A DNA stretch of 15,772 nt from Bacillota bacterium (GTDB taxonomy: Bacteria; Bacillota; UBA4882; UBA8346): contig JAEYRX010000033.1 of NCBI GenBank assembly GCA_023435225.1, positions 1 through 15,772 on the forward strand. Direction: 5' to 3'. Within the stretch, counting starts at the first letter, position 1, and each line of letters begins with the position of its first letter. Position numbers and translations under genes: made by a program. Shown here piece after piece: positions 4,822 through 12,972 of this stretch. The notes under the pieces were generated by a model. The model saw only the letters and a list, made by a program, of their open reading frames with translations, made no database searches and was not told the DNA's origin.

Positions 4822-4850
4822 TTGACAGAGGAAATATCCTGTGGTATCAT
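4822..4850 (+). promoter_or_regulatory. Sigma-A promoter for rpoBC
   Basis: TTGACA (4822-4827), a 17-base spacer, and TATCAT (4845-4850) preceded by TGG (4842-4844), an extended -10. Transcription should start near 4857 and give a leader of about 165 bases. The promoter begins one base after the rplL terminator T-run, so rpoBC is made largely apart from rplJL, unlike the linked arrangement in E. coli. Confidence 0.75.
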
Positions 4851-4913
4851 TATATTCTGCTAATGTCAGAATTTAAAAGGAAATTATTTATAAAAATTTA
4901 TGTTGAATGCGGG

Positions 4914-4949
4914 TTGATTATTCAAGGTGTTTTAACTAACCTTTATCAA
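4914..4949 (+). other. Hairpin in the rpoB leader
   Basis: TTGAT (4914-4918) pairs with ATCAA (4945-4949), and AAGGT (4924-4928) with ACCTT (4939-4943), separated by a small internal loop. It precedes the short reading frame at 4970. No T-run follows, so it is not a terminator. The function is not clear. Confidence 0.35.
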
Positions 4950-4969
4950 TGTTTTAAGCGAGGATAACG

Positions 4970-5017
4970 ATGTTACCTTGCTTTTATCTGTTTATGATGA
5001 TAATTCTGGAGAGGTGA
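4970..5017 (+). CDS. Possible 15-residue leader peptide before rpoB
   Basis: ATG at 4970 opens a frame reading MLPCFYLFMMIILER, ending with TGA at 5015-5017. AGGA (4961-4964) lies 5 bases before the start. The stop codon sits inside the rpoB ribosome-binding site AGGTGA (5012-5017), 5 bases before the rpoB TTG start, so a ribosome ending here could reload on rpoB. The peptide is very hydrophobic. It is short enough to be chance; the exact placement of the stop is the main support. Confidence 0.35.
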   Translation: MLPCFYLFMMIILER

Positions 5018-5022
5018 AGAAC

Positions 5023-8000
5023 TTGCACGATACTGTAAAAAAACATCGGGAACGCGTTAATTTCGGCAAGATTGAAGAAATCCTGGATATGCCGAACCTT
5101 ATAGAAATTCAACAAAGATCCTATCAATGGTTTTTGGATGAGGGTTTAAGGGAAATGTTCCGGGATATCTCTCCAATTCAGGATTTTACCGGGAATTTAG
5201 TATTGGAGTTCATTGATTATTCCTTAGGTGAACCTAAATACCCGGTTGAAGAATGCAAAAAACGGGATGTTACTTATGCTGCTCCGTTAAGAGTTAGAGC
5301 CCGCCTTATTAATAAGGAAACCGGTGAGGTGAAAGAGCAAGAGGTCTTTATGGGAGATTTCCCTTTGATGACCGAAAAAGGCACTTTCATTATTAATGGA
5401 GCTGAACGGGTTATTGTAAGCCAATTAGTACGTTCTCCCGGCGTATATTTCGGTCGGACCCAGGACGCAACCGGTAAATACATTTATTCTTCAAGTATCA
5501 TTCCTAACCGTGGAGCTTGGCTTGAGTTTGAATTTGATGCCAATGATGTTTTATTTGTGAGAATTGATCGTACTAGAAAAATACCGGTAACTATCCTTTT
5601 AAAAGCTCTTGGTTTAGGGAATAACTATGAGATTACCGAGCTATTCGACGGTAAAGAAAGTGTTAAAAATACTTTGGAACGGGATAATACTCAAAACGAG
5701 GAAGAAGCGTTAGTTGAGATTTACAAGCGCCTCCGTCCCGGTGAACCGCCAACCGTTGATAGCGCCCGTACTTTATTTGAAACATTATTTTTTGACCCTA
5801 AAAGGTATGATCTGGCTTCAGTCGGTCGATATAAACTAAATAAAAAGCTAGGCTTAAATTATCCGACCCGGAGTATTAAATCTACCGTTGATGAGAAGGG
5901 AAATGAAGTTCAAGGACAAGAAGCAGTTAAAGTTCTGACTAAAGAGGATGTAATCGAGGTTATCAAATATTTATTGGAGCTCCTTGATGGAGTAGGTGAT
6001 GTCGACGATATTGATCACCTTGGGAACAGAAGACTTAAATCAGTTGGAGAATTATTACAAAATCAATTCCGGATTGGTTTATCCAGGATGGAAAGAGTTG
6101 TCCGGGAAAGAATGACTATTCAGGATGTGGAGGTTATAACTCCGCAAGCATTAATTAATATCCGCCCGGTGGTTGCTTCTATTAAAGAATTTTTTGGTTC
6201 CAGCCAATTATCACAATTTATGGACCAGACAAATCCATTGGCGGAATTAACTCATAAGAGACGTTTGTCAGCCTTGGGACCAGGAGGGCTTTCCCGGGAA
6301 AGAGCCGGGTTCGAAGTTCGTGACGTACATCATTCCCACTATGGAAGAATGTGTCCGATCGAAACTCCTGAAGGTCCTAACATTGGTTTAATTGGTTCCT
6401 TAACCACATTTGCGCGGATTAACGAATATGGTTTTATTGAGACTCCTTACCGGAGAGTTAAGGACGGTAAGGTAACGGATGAAATTATGTATTTGACCGC
6501 AGATGAAGAAGATAAATACATTGTTGCCCAGGCTAATGAGCCATTTGACCCGGAGACCGGAGAATTTGTTCATAGCCGGGTTTCCATCAGACATCGCGAA
6601 GATATCCGGGAAGTACCAAGCAATCAGGTTCAATTAATGGACGTATCGCCAAAACAATTAGTCAGTATTGCTACTGCTTTAATTCCGTTTTTGGAAAACG
6701 ATGATGCTAACCGGGCCTTGATGGGTTCCAACATGCAACGTCAAGCTGTTCCACTTTTAAAGACACAGGCTCCTTTAGTGGGAACCGGAATGGAATACAA
6801 GGCAGCTGTGGATTCCGGAGTTGTCATTACTGCTAAAAGCAAAGGCGTGGTCCAGAAAGTAACCGGCGACGAAATTCGGATCTTAAGAGACGATAATAAA
6901 GTTGACGTTTACAAACTCTTAAAATTTGAACGTTCTAATCAAGGAACTTGTATTAATCAGAAGCCGGTTATTAACGAAGGTCAAATTGTACAAGCGGGAG
7001 AAGTTATCGCTGACGGCCCTTCCACCGACCTAGGTGAATTGGCGCTTGGGCGAAATATTCTAGTCGCATTTATGCCTTGGGAAGGTTATAACTACGAAGA
7101 TGCTATTTTGATCAGTGAGAAATTAGTAATTGATGATGTATTTACTTCAATTCATATTGAAGAATATGAAGCTGAAGCTAGAGATACCAAGTTGGGAGCT
7201 GAAGAAATCACCAGAGATATTCCTAACGTTGGAGAAGGCGCTTTGGATGATTTGGACGAACATGGAATAATTCGCATTGGCGCGGAAGTAAGACCTGGTG
7301 ATATTCTGGTTGGAAAAGTAACCCCTAAGGGAGAAACGGAATTAACCGCTGAGGAACGGCTCCTTAGGGCAATTTTTGGTGAAAAAGCCCGTGAAGTACG
7401 GGATACTTCCTTGAGAGTTCCCCATGGTGAATCCGGGCGAATTATTGATGTTAAAGTATTCTCTAGAGAAAACGGTGATGAACTGGCCCCTGGAGTTAAC
7501 CGACTAGTTCGGGTATATATTGCTCAAAAGCGAAAAATATCCGAAGGGGATAAAATGGCAGGACGCCATGGGAACAAGGGAGTTATCGCCAAGATACTTC
7601 CCATAGAAGATATGCCGTTTTTACCTGATGGTACTCCGGTGGAAATTGTTTTAAATCCACTGGGTGTTCCGTCCCGTATGAATATCGGTCAGATTCTAGA
7701 AACACATCTTGGATGGGCTGCTAAAACATTGGGATTCCATGTTGCCACGCCGGTTTTCGGTGGCGTAACTGAAGATGATATTTTAAAGACACTTAATAAA
7801 GCAAATCTCCCGGAGACTGGTAAAACTACTTTATATGATGGGCGAAGCGGAGTTCCATTTGATAATCCGGTTACCGTTGGTTACGTTTATATGTTAAAAT
7901 TAGCCCACTTGGTAGATGATAAGATTCATGCCCGGTCTACCGGTCCATATTCTTTAGTTACCCAACAACCGTTAGGCGGAAAAGCCCAATTCGGCGGGCA

Positions 8001-8421
8001 ACGTTTTGGTGAAATGGAGGTTTGGGCTCTTGAGGCCTATGGCGCCGCGTATACCCTACAGGAATTATTGACTGTAAAATCAGACGATGTTATTGGGCGG
8101 GTAAAAACTTACGAAGCAATTGTTAAGGGAGAGAACGTACCGGAACCCGGTGTTCCTGAATCCTTCAAAGTTTTAATTAAAGAGTTACAAAGTCTTTGTT
8201 TGGATGTCAAAGTTCTTACCGAAGAGGCTGAAGAGATTCAAATTAAGGAAGAAGAAGAAGACGTAAAGGAAATGGCCAAAGAACTCGGTTTAGAGATCGA
8301 AACAGCTCATGATACTATTTATGAGGAAGAAACCGAAGATATCGATACTGGGGAAAGTTTCGACGAAGAAGACGATATGCTGGCCGATACTTTTGAGGAG
8401 GATATATCTGAAGAAGCGTAA
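5023..8421 (+). CDS. rpoB: DNA-directed RNA polymerase subunit beta
   Basis: A 1132-residue beta subunit, slightly shorter than that of Bacillus. It starts HDTVKKHRERVNFGKIEEIL after the initiator. The rifampicin pocket spans about residues 392-460: SSQLSQFMDQ, then THKRRLSALGPGGL and ETPEGPNIGL. The residues matching E. coli D516, H526 and S531 are D401, H411 and S416, the sensitive-type residues. GDKMAGRHGNKG (about 842-853) lies near the active centre, and the C-terminal part carries GGKAQFGGQRFGEMEVWALE. The last 65-70 residues form an acidic tail. The chosen start is TTG at 5023, with GGAGAGGTGA ending 5 bases before it; an upstream in-frame TTG at 4978 has no good ribosome-binding site. 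With beta', alpha and omega it forms core RNA polymerase. Confidence 0.97.
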   Translation: MHDTVKKHRERVNFGKIEEILDMPNLIEIQQRSYQWFLDEGLREMFRDISPIQDFTGNLVLEFIDYSLGEPKYPVEECKKRDVTYAAPLRVRARLINKETGEVKEQEVFMGDFPLMTEKGTFIINGAERVIVSQLVRSPGVYFGRTQDATGKYIYSSSIIPNRGAWLEFEFDANDVLFVRIDRTRKIPVTILLKALGLGNNYEITELFDGKESVKNTLERDNTQNEEEALVEIYKRLRPGEPPTVDSARTLFETLFFDPKRYDLASVGRYKLNKKLGLNYPTRSIKSTVDEKGNEVQGQEAVKVLTKEDVIEVIKYLLELLDGVGDVDDIDHLGNRRLKSVGELLQNQFRIGLSRMERVVRERMTIQDVEVITPQALINIRPVVASIKEFFGSSQLSQFMDQTNPLAELTHKRRLSALGPGGLSRERAGFEVRDVHHSHYGRMCPIETPEGPNIGLIGSLTTFARINEYGFIETPYRRVKDGKVTDEIMYLTADEEDKYIVAQANEPFDPETGEFVHSRVSIRHREDIREVPSNQVQLMDVSPKQLVSIATALIPFLENDDANRALMGSNMQRQAVPLLKTQAPLVGTGMEYKAAVDSGVVITAKSKGVVQKVTGDEIRILRDDNKVDVYKLLKFERSNQGTCINQKPVINEGQIVQAGEVIADGPSTDLGELALGRNILVAFMPWEGYNYEDAILISEKLVIDDVFTSIHIEEYEAEARDTKLGAEEITRDIPNVGEGALDDLDEHGIIRIGAEVRPGDILVGKVTPKGETELTAEERLLRAIFGEKAREVRDTSLRVPHGESGRIIDVKVFSRENGDELAPGVNRLVRVYIAQKRKISEGDKMAGRHGNKGVIAKILPIEDMPFLPDGTPVEIVLNPLGVPSRMNIGQILETHLGWAAKTLGFHVATPVFGGVTEDDILKTLNKANLPETGKTTLYDGRSGVPFDNPVTVGYVYMLKLAHLVDDKIHARSTGPYSLVTQQPLGGKAQFGGQRFGEMEVWALEAYGAAYTLQELLTVKSDDVIGRVKTYEAIVKGENVPEPGVPESFKVLIKELQSLCLDVKVLTEEAEEIQIKEEEEDVKEMAKELGLEIETAHDTIYEEETEDIDTGESFDEEDDMLADTFEEDISEEA

Positions 8422-8435
8422 TAATCATAAAAACT

Positions 8436-8530
8436 GTTCAATGTTTAAGATTTAAAAGTTCAAGGCTATAAATTTGAACATTGAACTTTAAACTTTGAAT
8501 ATTGACTATGAACCTCATTAAGTATGAACC
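8436..8530. repeat. GTTCAA-type inverted repeats in the rpoB-rpoC spacer
   Basis: GTTCAATGTT (8436-8445) pairs exactly with AACATTGAAC (8477-8486). GTTCAA (8458-8463) pairs with TTGAAC (8474-8479), an alternative fold. TATGAACC occurs twice (8507-8514 and 8523-8530). The 133-base spacer is almost wholly made of GTTCAA/TTGAA words. The same words occur after fusA (15584-15614). It carries no promoter that I can see and no T-run. Confidence 0.5.
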
Positions 8531-8554
8531 AGAACAGTATGGGAGGGAATCCTT

Positions 8555-11500
8555 TTGTTGGATGCCAACAATTTTGACGCATTAAAAATCGGATTAGCTT
8601 CGCCGGAACAGATTCGTGCCTGGTCCAGTGGAGAAGTTAAAAAGCCGGAAACAATTAACTATCGTACTTTAAAACCGGAACGTGAAGGCTTATTTTGCGA
8701 GAAGATTTTCGGTCCTCAACGTGACTGGGAATGTCATTGCGGTAAATACAAAAGAGTCCGTTATAAGGGAATAATTTGTGATCGGTGTGGAGTAGAGGTT
8801 ACCCGTTCAAAAGTCCGGCGGGAACGTCTTGGGCATATTGAATTAGCCGCCCCGGTTTCTCACATTTGGTATTTTAAAGGTATCCCCAGCCGGATGGGTT
8901 TATTGTTGGATATGTCTCCCCGACATTTGGAAAAAGTTTTATATTTTGCTTCTTATGCAGTAATTGATACCGGAAATACACCTTTATTAAAAAAGCAACT
9001 CCTTTCGGAGAATGAATACCGTGAAGCCCGTGAAAAATATGGTCAAACTTTTAAAGCTTTAATGGGTGCCGAAGCGATTAAACAGTTATTGGAAGAGATT
9101 GACCTGGAGAAGTTGGCCGAGGATTTGAAAAAGGAAGTTAAAGAGGTTAGCGGTCAACGAAGAATAAGAGCTATTCGCAGATTGGAAGTAGTAGAATCAT
9201 TCAGGAAGTCAAGTAGTCGTCCTGAATGGATGGTTATGGACGTGGTACCGGTAATTCCACCGGAATTGCGCCCGATGGTTCAATTAGATGGTGGACGTTT
9301 TGCTACTTCCGACCTTAATGATTTATATCGGCGAGTTATTAACCGTAATAACCGTTTAAAGAGATTATTAGAATTAGGCGCTCCTGATATTATTGTCCGT
9401 AATGAAAAACGGATGTTACAGGAAGCGGTGGATGCTTTAATTGACAATGGTCGCCGTGGTAGACCGGTTACCGGACCAGGGAATCGTCCTTTAAAATCTT
9501 TAAGTGATATGCTCAAGGGTAAACAAGGTCGTTTCCGCCAAAATTTGCTTGGAAAACGGGTTGATTATTCCGGCCGTTCGGTTATCGTAGTAGGTCCGGA
9601 ACTTAAATTGCATCAATGTGGTCTACCGAAAGAGATGGCTTTGGAACTTTTCAAACCTTTTGTAATGAAACGTTTAGTAGATAAAGGTTATGTTCATAAT
9701 ATTAAAAGCGCTAAAAGAATGGTAGAAAGGGTTAAAACCGAAGTCTGGGATGTCTTGGAAGAGGTTATTCATGAACATCCGGTGTTACTAAACCGGGCCC
9801 CGACTTTACACCGTCTAGGAATTCAAGCTTTTGAACCTGTCCTGGTAGAAGGTAAAGCGATTCAAATTCATCCTTTGGTTTGTACAGCTTATAACGCTGA
9901 TTTTGACGGTGACCAAATGGCGGTGCACGTACCGTTATCAGCGGAAGCGCAAGCTGAGGCTAGAATATTAATGCTATCAGCTCATAATATTCTTTCACCT
10001 GCCAATGGGCGACCAATCGCCACTCCTACTCAGGATATGGTTTTAGGGTGTTATTATTTAACGATTGCTCGTGAAGATTCGAAAGGTGAAGGTAAAATAT
10101 ACGGTAGTCTTGCTGATGCAATCCACGCTTATGAAGTTGGCGCTATTGAGTTACATGCTAAAATCAAAGTCAAATTAAACGGGGAGTTCGTCGAAACTAC
10201 GGCGGGAAGAGCAATTTTTAATGAACGGGTTAAGCTGGATCTGGACCCGGACCCGGTTGCTAATTATCAACTCTCCAATTGCGTAATTGATAAGTCAAAA
10301 CTAGTTCAATTGGTCGGTCGTTGTGCCCGTAATCATTCGGTTACCAAAACGGCCGAAATATTAGACCAAATTAAACGTTTGGGTTTCCGTTTCGCTACTC
10401 AATCCGGAACAACTATTGCTATTAACGATATTACAGTTCCGCCCGCGAAAAAGGATATCCTCGACGAAGCAGAAAAACATGTTGAACAAGTCGAAGAACA
10501 ATTCCGGCGTGGCTTAATTACCAGCGATGAACGTTACCAGAGATTCATCGATATTTGGACCAAAGCTAAAGAAAATGTCTCTGAAGCAATGACCAAGGGA
10601 TTGGACAAATTAAGAAATCCGGTTTATATGATGTCGATCTCCGGAGCTCGTGGTAATCCTTCACAGCTCTCGCAACTTGCCGGGATGCGTGGTTTGATGA
10701 CCGACCCTTCGGGACGGATTATCGACTTACCGATTCGCGCTAATTTCCGTGAGGGATTAACTGTTTTGGAATTCTTTATCTCAACTCACGGAGCTCGAAA
10801 AGGCTTAGCCGACACTGCTTTACGGACCGCTGACTCCGGTTATTTAACCAGACGTTTGGTTGATGTTGCCCAGGATGTAATAGTTCGCGAAGAAGATTGC
10901 GGTACTACTGAAGGGATAAGAGTCGGTTCAATTGTCGAAGGAAATGAAGAAATAGAGAAATTGAAAGACCGGATTCTAGGGCGATTAGCAGCTGAAGATG
11001 TTGTTGATCCTAATACTAATAAAATCATTGTTAAAGCAAATGAGGAGATTACTGAGGAGCTTGCCCAAAAAATTGAAAAATCAGGAATAAAAGAAATTGT
11101 AATCCGATCGGTCTTAACATGTCATAGTCGTTATGGAGTATGTATTCGCTGTTATGGACGGAACTTAGCCACTGGAAAATTGGTTGACGTGGGAGAAGCA
11201 GTTGGAATTATTGCCGCTCAGTCCATTGGTGAACCCGGAACGCAATTAACTATGAGAACCTTCCATACCGGTGGTGTTGCCGGAGACGATATTACTCAAG
11301 GTCTACCTCGTGTAGAGGAACTATTTGAAGCCCGCAAACCTAAAGGGCAAGCCATTATTAACGAAATTACCGGTGCGTGTAAGATCTCCGAGGTGAAAGG
11401 AATTAGGAGAGTGACCGTTACTTCGGAAAACGGAGAGGAGAAAGTTTATCAGATTCCTTTTGGTTCCCGGTTGCGTGTCAAAGAAGGAACGGTGGTTACT

Positions 11501-12010
11501 GCCGGAGATTTATTGACTGAAGGTTCCGCCAATCCACATGATATATTAAAAGTAAAAGGAATTCATGGAGTCCAAATGTATCTGGTTCAAGAGGTTCAAA
11601 GTGTCTACACCTCCCAGGGGGTTTGGATAAATGATAAACATGTCGAAGTAGTAGTTCGGCAGATGTTGCGTAAACGTAAAGTTGAACATTCCGGGGATAC
11701 TGACCTGCTCCCTGGTGGTTTAGTGGATGTATTCGAATTGGAAGAAGAAAACCGGCGGGTTGAAGCCGAAGGTGGCGAACCGGCAACTGCTAAAGTTGTG
11801 TTATTGGGAATTACCAAAGCATCTTTGGCTACCGATAGCTTCTTATCAGCAGCTTCGTTCCAGGAAACTACCAGAGTCCTAACTGAAGCCTCAATTAAGG
11901 GAAAGATGGATCCATTATTAGGACTTAAGGAAAATGTTATCATTGGTAAGCTGGTTCCAGCCGGGACGGGAATGTCCAGGTATCGCAATGTTAAAATAGT
12001 AACCGATTAA
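8555..12010 (+). CDS. rpoC: DNA-directed RNA polymerase subunit beta'
   Basis: A 1151-residue beta' subunit. The N-terminal zinc site has C60, C62, C75 and C78. The catalytic loop NADFDGDQMAVH has magnesium-binding aspartates D449, D451 and D453. The bridge helix is near GARKGLADTALRTADSGYLT (about residues 745-765), a second zinc site uses C782, C856, C863 and C866, and the trigger loop GEAVGIIAAQSIGEPGTQLT begins at residue 880. No intein or large lineage insert is visible. The start is TTG at 8555, giving MLDANNFDALKIGLASPEQI as in clostridial homologues, 7 bases after GGGAGGG (8541-8547); TTG at 8558 is possible. It is co-transcribed with rpoB. No clear terminator follows. Confidence 0.97.
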   Translation: MLDANNFDALKIGLASPEQIRAWSSGEVKKPETINYRTLKPEREGLFCEKIFGPQRDWECHCGKYKRVRYKGIICDRCGVEVTRSKVRRERLGHIELAAPVSHIWYFKGIPSRMGLLLDMSPRHLEKVLYFASYAVIDTGNTPLLKKQLLSENEYREAREKYGQTFKALMGAEAIKQLLEEIDLEKLAEDLKKEVKEVSGQRRIRAIRRLEVVESFRKSSSRPEWMVMDVVPVIPPELRPMVQLDGGRFATSDLNDLYRRVINRNNRLKRLLELGAPDIIVRNEKRMLQEAVDALIDNGRRGRPVTGPGNRPLKSLSDMLKGKQGRFRQNLLGKRVDYSGRSVIVVGPELKLHQCGLPKEMALELFKPFVMKRLVDKGYVHNIKSAKRMVERVKTEVWDVLEEVIHEHPVLLNRAPTLHRLGIQAFEPVLVEGKAIQIHPLVCTAYNADFDGDQMAVHVPLSAEAQAEARILMLSAHNILSPANGRPIATPTQDMVLGCYYLTIAREDSKGEGKIYGSLADAIHAYEVGAIELHAKIKVKLNGEFVETTAGRAIFNERVKLDLDPDPVANYQLSNCVIDKSKLVQLVGRCARNHSVTKTAEILDQIKRLGFRFATQSGTTIAINDITVPPAKKDILDEAEKHVEQVEEQFRRGLITSDERYQRFIDIWTKAKENVSEAMTKGLDKLRNPVYMMSISGARGNPSQLSQLAGMRGLMTDPSGRIIDLPIRANFREGLTVLEFFISTHGARKGLADTALRTADSGYLTRRLVDVAQDVIVREEDCGTTEGIRVGSIVEGNEEIEKLKDRILGRLAAEDVVDPNTNKIIVKANEEITEELAQKIEKSGIKEIVIRSVLTCHSRYGVCIRCYGRNLATGKLVDVGEAVGIIAAQSIGEPGTQLTMRTFHTGGVAGDDITQGLPRVEELFEARKPKGQAIINEITGACKISEVKGIRRVTVTSENGEEKVYQIPFGSRLRVKEGTVVTAGDLLTEGSANPHDILKVKGIHGVQMYLVQEVQSVYTSQGVWINDKHVEVVVRQMLRKRKVEHSGDTDLLPGGLVDVFELEEENRRVEAEGGEPATAKVVLLGITKASLATDSFLSAASFQETTRVLTEASIKGKMDPLLGLKENVIIGKLVPAGTGMSRYRNVKIVTD

Positions 12011-12026
12011 TAACAATAATAAAATG

Positions 12027-12054
12027 GTGAATTGTAAATCGACTTACAATTCAC
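12027..12054 (+). other. Hairpin 17 bases after rpoC
   Basis: GTGAATTGTAA (12027-12037) pairs exactly with TTACAATTCAC (12044-12054), 11 bp with a 6-base loop. Its place suggests the 3' end of the rpoBC transcript, but no T-run follows, so it may be a Rho-region hairpin, an RNA-stability element or leaky. Read-through into the str genes is likely. Confidence 0.45.
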
Positions 12055-12068
12055 TACTATATGTTGAG

Positions 12069-12110
12069 TTATCAATAATAATTAACACAATATATTGTGT
12101 TAATTGATAA
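12069..12110. promoter_or_regulatory. Perfect palindrome resembling an NrdR box, upstream of the str promoter
   Basis: ATTAACACAATA (12081-12092) and TATTGTGTTAAT (12093-12104) form a perfect 24-base palindrome. TTATCA (12069-12074) and TGATAA (12105-12110) extend it across a bulge. The core ACACAATATATTGTGT (12085-12100) matches the 16-base NrdR-box pattern (ACAC, AT-rich centre, GTGT) as I recall it. NrdR boxes normally come in pairs before ribonucleotide reductase genes; only one clear box is seen here and the downstream genes are ribosomal. It may be another regulator's operator or an RNA hairpin. Confidence 0.4.
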
Positions 12111-12146
12111 ATTATGGTTACAACGTAAAAGCCTATAAACAATTTA

Positions 12147-12175
12147 TTGACACCCATATTAATTGGTGTTAAAAT
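12147..12175 (+). promoter_or_regulatory. Sigma-A promoter for the L7Ae-rpsL-rpsG-fusA-tuf unit
   Basis: TTGACA (12147-12152), a 17-base spacer, and TAAAAT (12170-12175) preceded by TGT (12167-12169), an extended -10. The spacer holds a 5-bp inverted repeat, ACACC (12150-12154) with GGTGT (12165-12169), a possible operator. The transcript would start near 12182, about 55 bases before the first gene. Confidence 0.7.
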
Positions 12176-12236
12176 ATAAAAGTGTCTGATTTGGACCCGA
12201 AAACCGTTGGTTTGAAGTGTTTTGGAGGATGTTCTG

Positions 12237-12488
12237 GTGCAAACCATTAAGGAAGCCAAAAACAAAATTGTCGGGTTGAAACAAACTCTTCGGGCTATCC
12301 AGCAAGATAACATTAGTATGGTCTATCTGGCTAATGATATTGAAGACCATATTTATCGAAAAATCTTGACCCCGTGTCAAGAAAAAAATATTCCTATAAC
12401 AAATACTAACCTAAGCCAAAGAGATTTAGGACGTCTCTGTCAGATAGAAGTTGGCGCTGCGGTAATAGGAATAACTAAAGAAAAATAA
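12237..12488 (+). CDS. ybxF: L7Ae-family K-turn RNA-binding protein (YbxF-like)
   Basis: An 83-residue protein. It shows the L7Ae/L30e pattern: GLKQTLRAIQQDNISMVYLA in the first half, then acidic ND, a mid C-x6-IP segment (CQEKNIPI), and SQRDLGRLCQIEVGAAVIGI near the end. Members bind RNA kink-turns. Bacillus YbxF occupies the same site between rpoC and rpsL, is not essential and has no settled role. The start is GTG at 12237, 8 bases after GGAGG (12224-12228); an in-frame TTG at 12222 overlaps that site and is rejected. A kink-turn RNA, its possible target class, occurs in this window at 3531-3586. Confidence 0.9.
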   Translation: MQTIKEAKNKIVGLKQTLRAIQQDNISMVYLANDIEDHIYRKILTPCQEKNIPITNTNLSQRDLGRLCQIEVGAAVIGITKEK

Positions 12489-12525
12489 TTATTTATGTTT
12501 AATTCCTTGGAAGGAGGTGGGACAT

Positions 12526-12960
12526 ATGCCTACAATTAATCAGTTAATTAGACAAGGCCGGGAAGAAATTTCAAAGAAAAGCACTGCTCCGGCATTGGGT
12601 TGGGCTTATAATGTCAATAAAGAACAAATGATTAAAACCGGCGGGAGTCCTCAAAAACGAGGTGTTTGTACCCGTGTATCTACGGTAACTCCTAAAAAAC
12701 CTAATTCCGCATTGCGGAAGGTAGCAAGGGTAAGGTTGACAAACCGTATGGAAGTAACGGCATATATTCCGGGTGAAGGGCACAATCTGCAAGAGCACTC
12801 GGTAGTATTAATTAGGGGTGGACGTGTTAAGGACCTCCCTGGTGTACGTTATCATATTATTAGAGGAACTCTTGATACGGCAGGAGTTCAGAATCGTAAG
12901 CAAGGCAGATCCAAATACGGAGCTAAGAGGCCGAAGGCTGCCGCTACCAAGAAGAAGTAA
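12526..12960 (+). CDS. rpsL: 30S ribosomal protein S12
   Basis: A 144-residue S12, longer than the E. coli form (124) because of an insertion near residues 25-40 (GWAYNVNKEQMIKTGG) before SPQKRGVCTRV; Bacillus S12 has a comparable insertion. The decoding-site loops TPKKPNSALRKVARVRLTN and VKDLPGVRYHIIRGTLDTAG are intact with the standard lysines, so no streptomycin-resistance change is seen. S12 sits at the decoding centre of the 30S subunit and helps control accuracy. The ATG at 12526 follows AAGGAGGTGG (12511-12520) by 5 bases; an in-frame GTG at 12517 lies inside that site. A lysine-rich tail ends the protein. rpsG starts 12 bases after the stop. Confidence 0.98.
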   Translation: MPTINQLIRQGREEISKKSTAPALGWAYNVNKEQMIKTGGSPQKRGVCTRVSTVTPKKPNSALRKVARVRLTNRMEVTAYIPGEGHNLQEHSVVLIRGGRVKDLPGVRYHIIRGTLDTAGVQNRKQGRSKYGAKRPKAAATKKK

Positions 12961-12972
12961 GGGGGTATTTTC

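Noticed and set aside
4767..4967. Open frame of 66 codons directly after rplL
   Set aside because: It runs through the terminator and the rpoB promoter, is AT-rich noise, and has no ribosome-binding site.
11605..11988. Open frame of 127 codons antisense to rpoC
   Set aside because: It is a shadow of conserved rpoC codons, with no ribosome-binding site and no recognisable protein features.
12081..12104. The palindrome as the intrinsic terminator of rpoC
   Set aside because: The arms meet with no loop, the stem is AT-rich and no T-run follows, so an operator or other DNA site is more likely.
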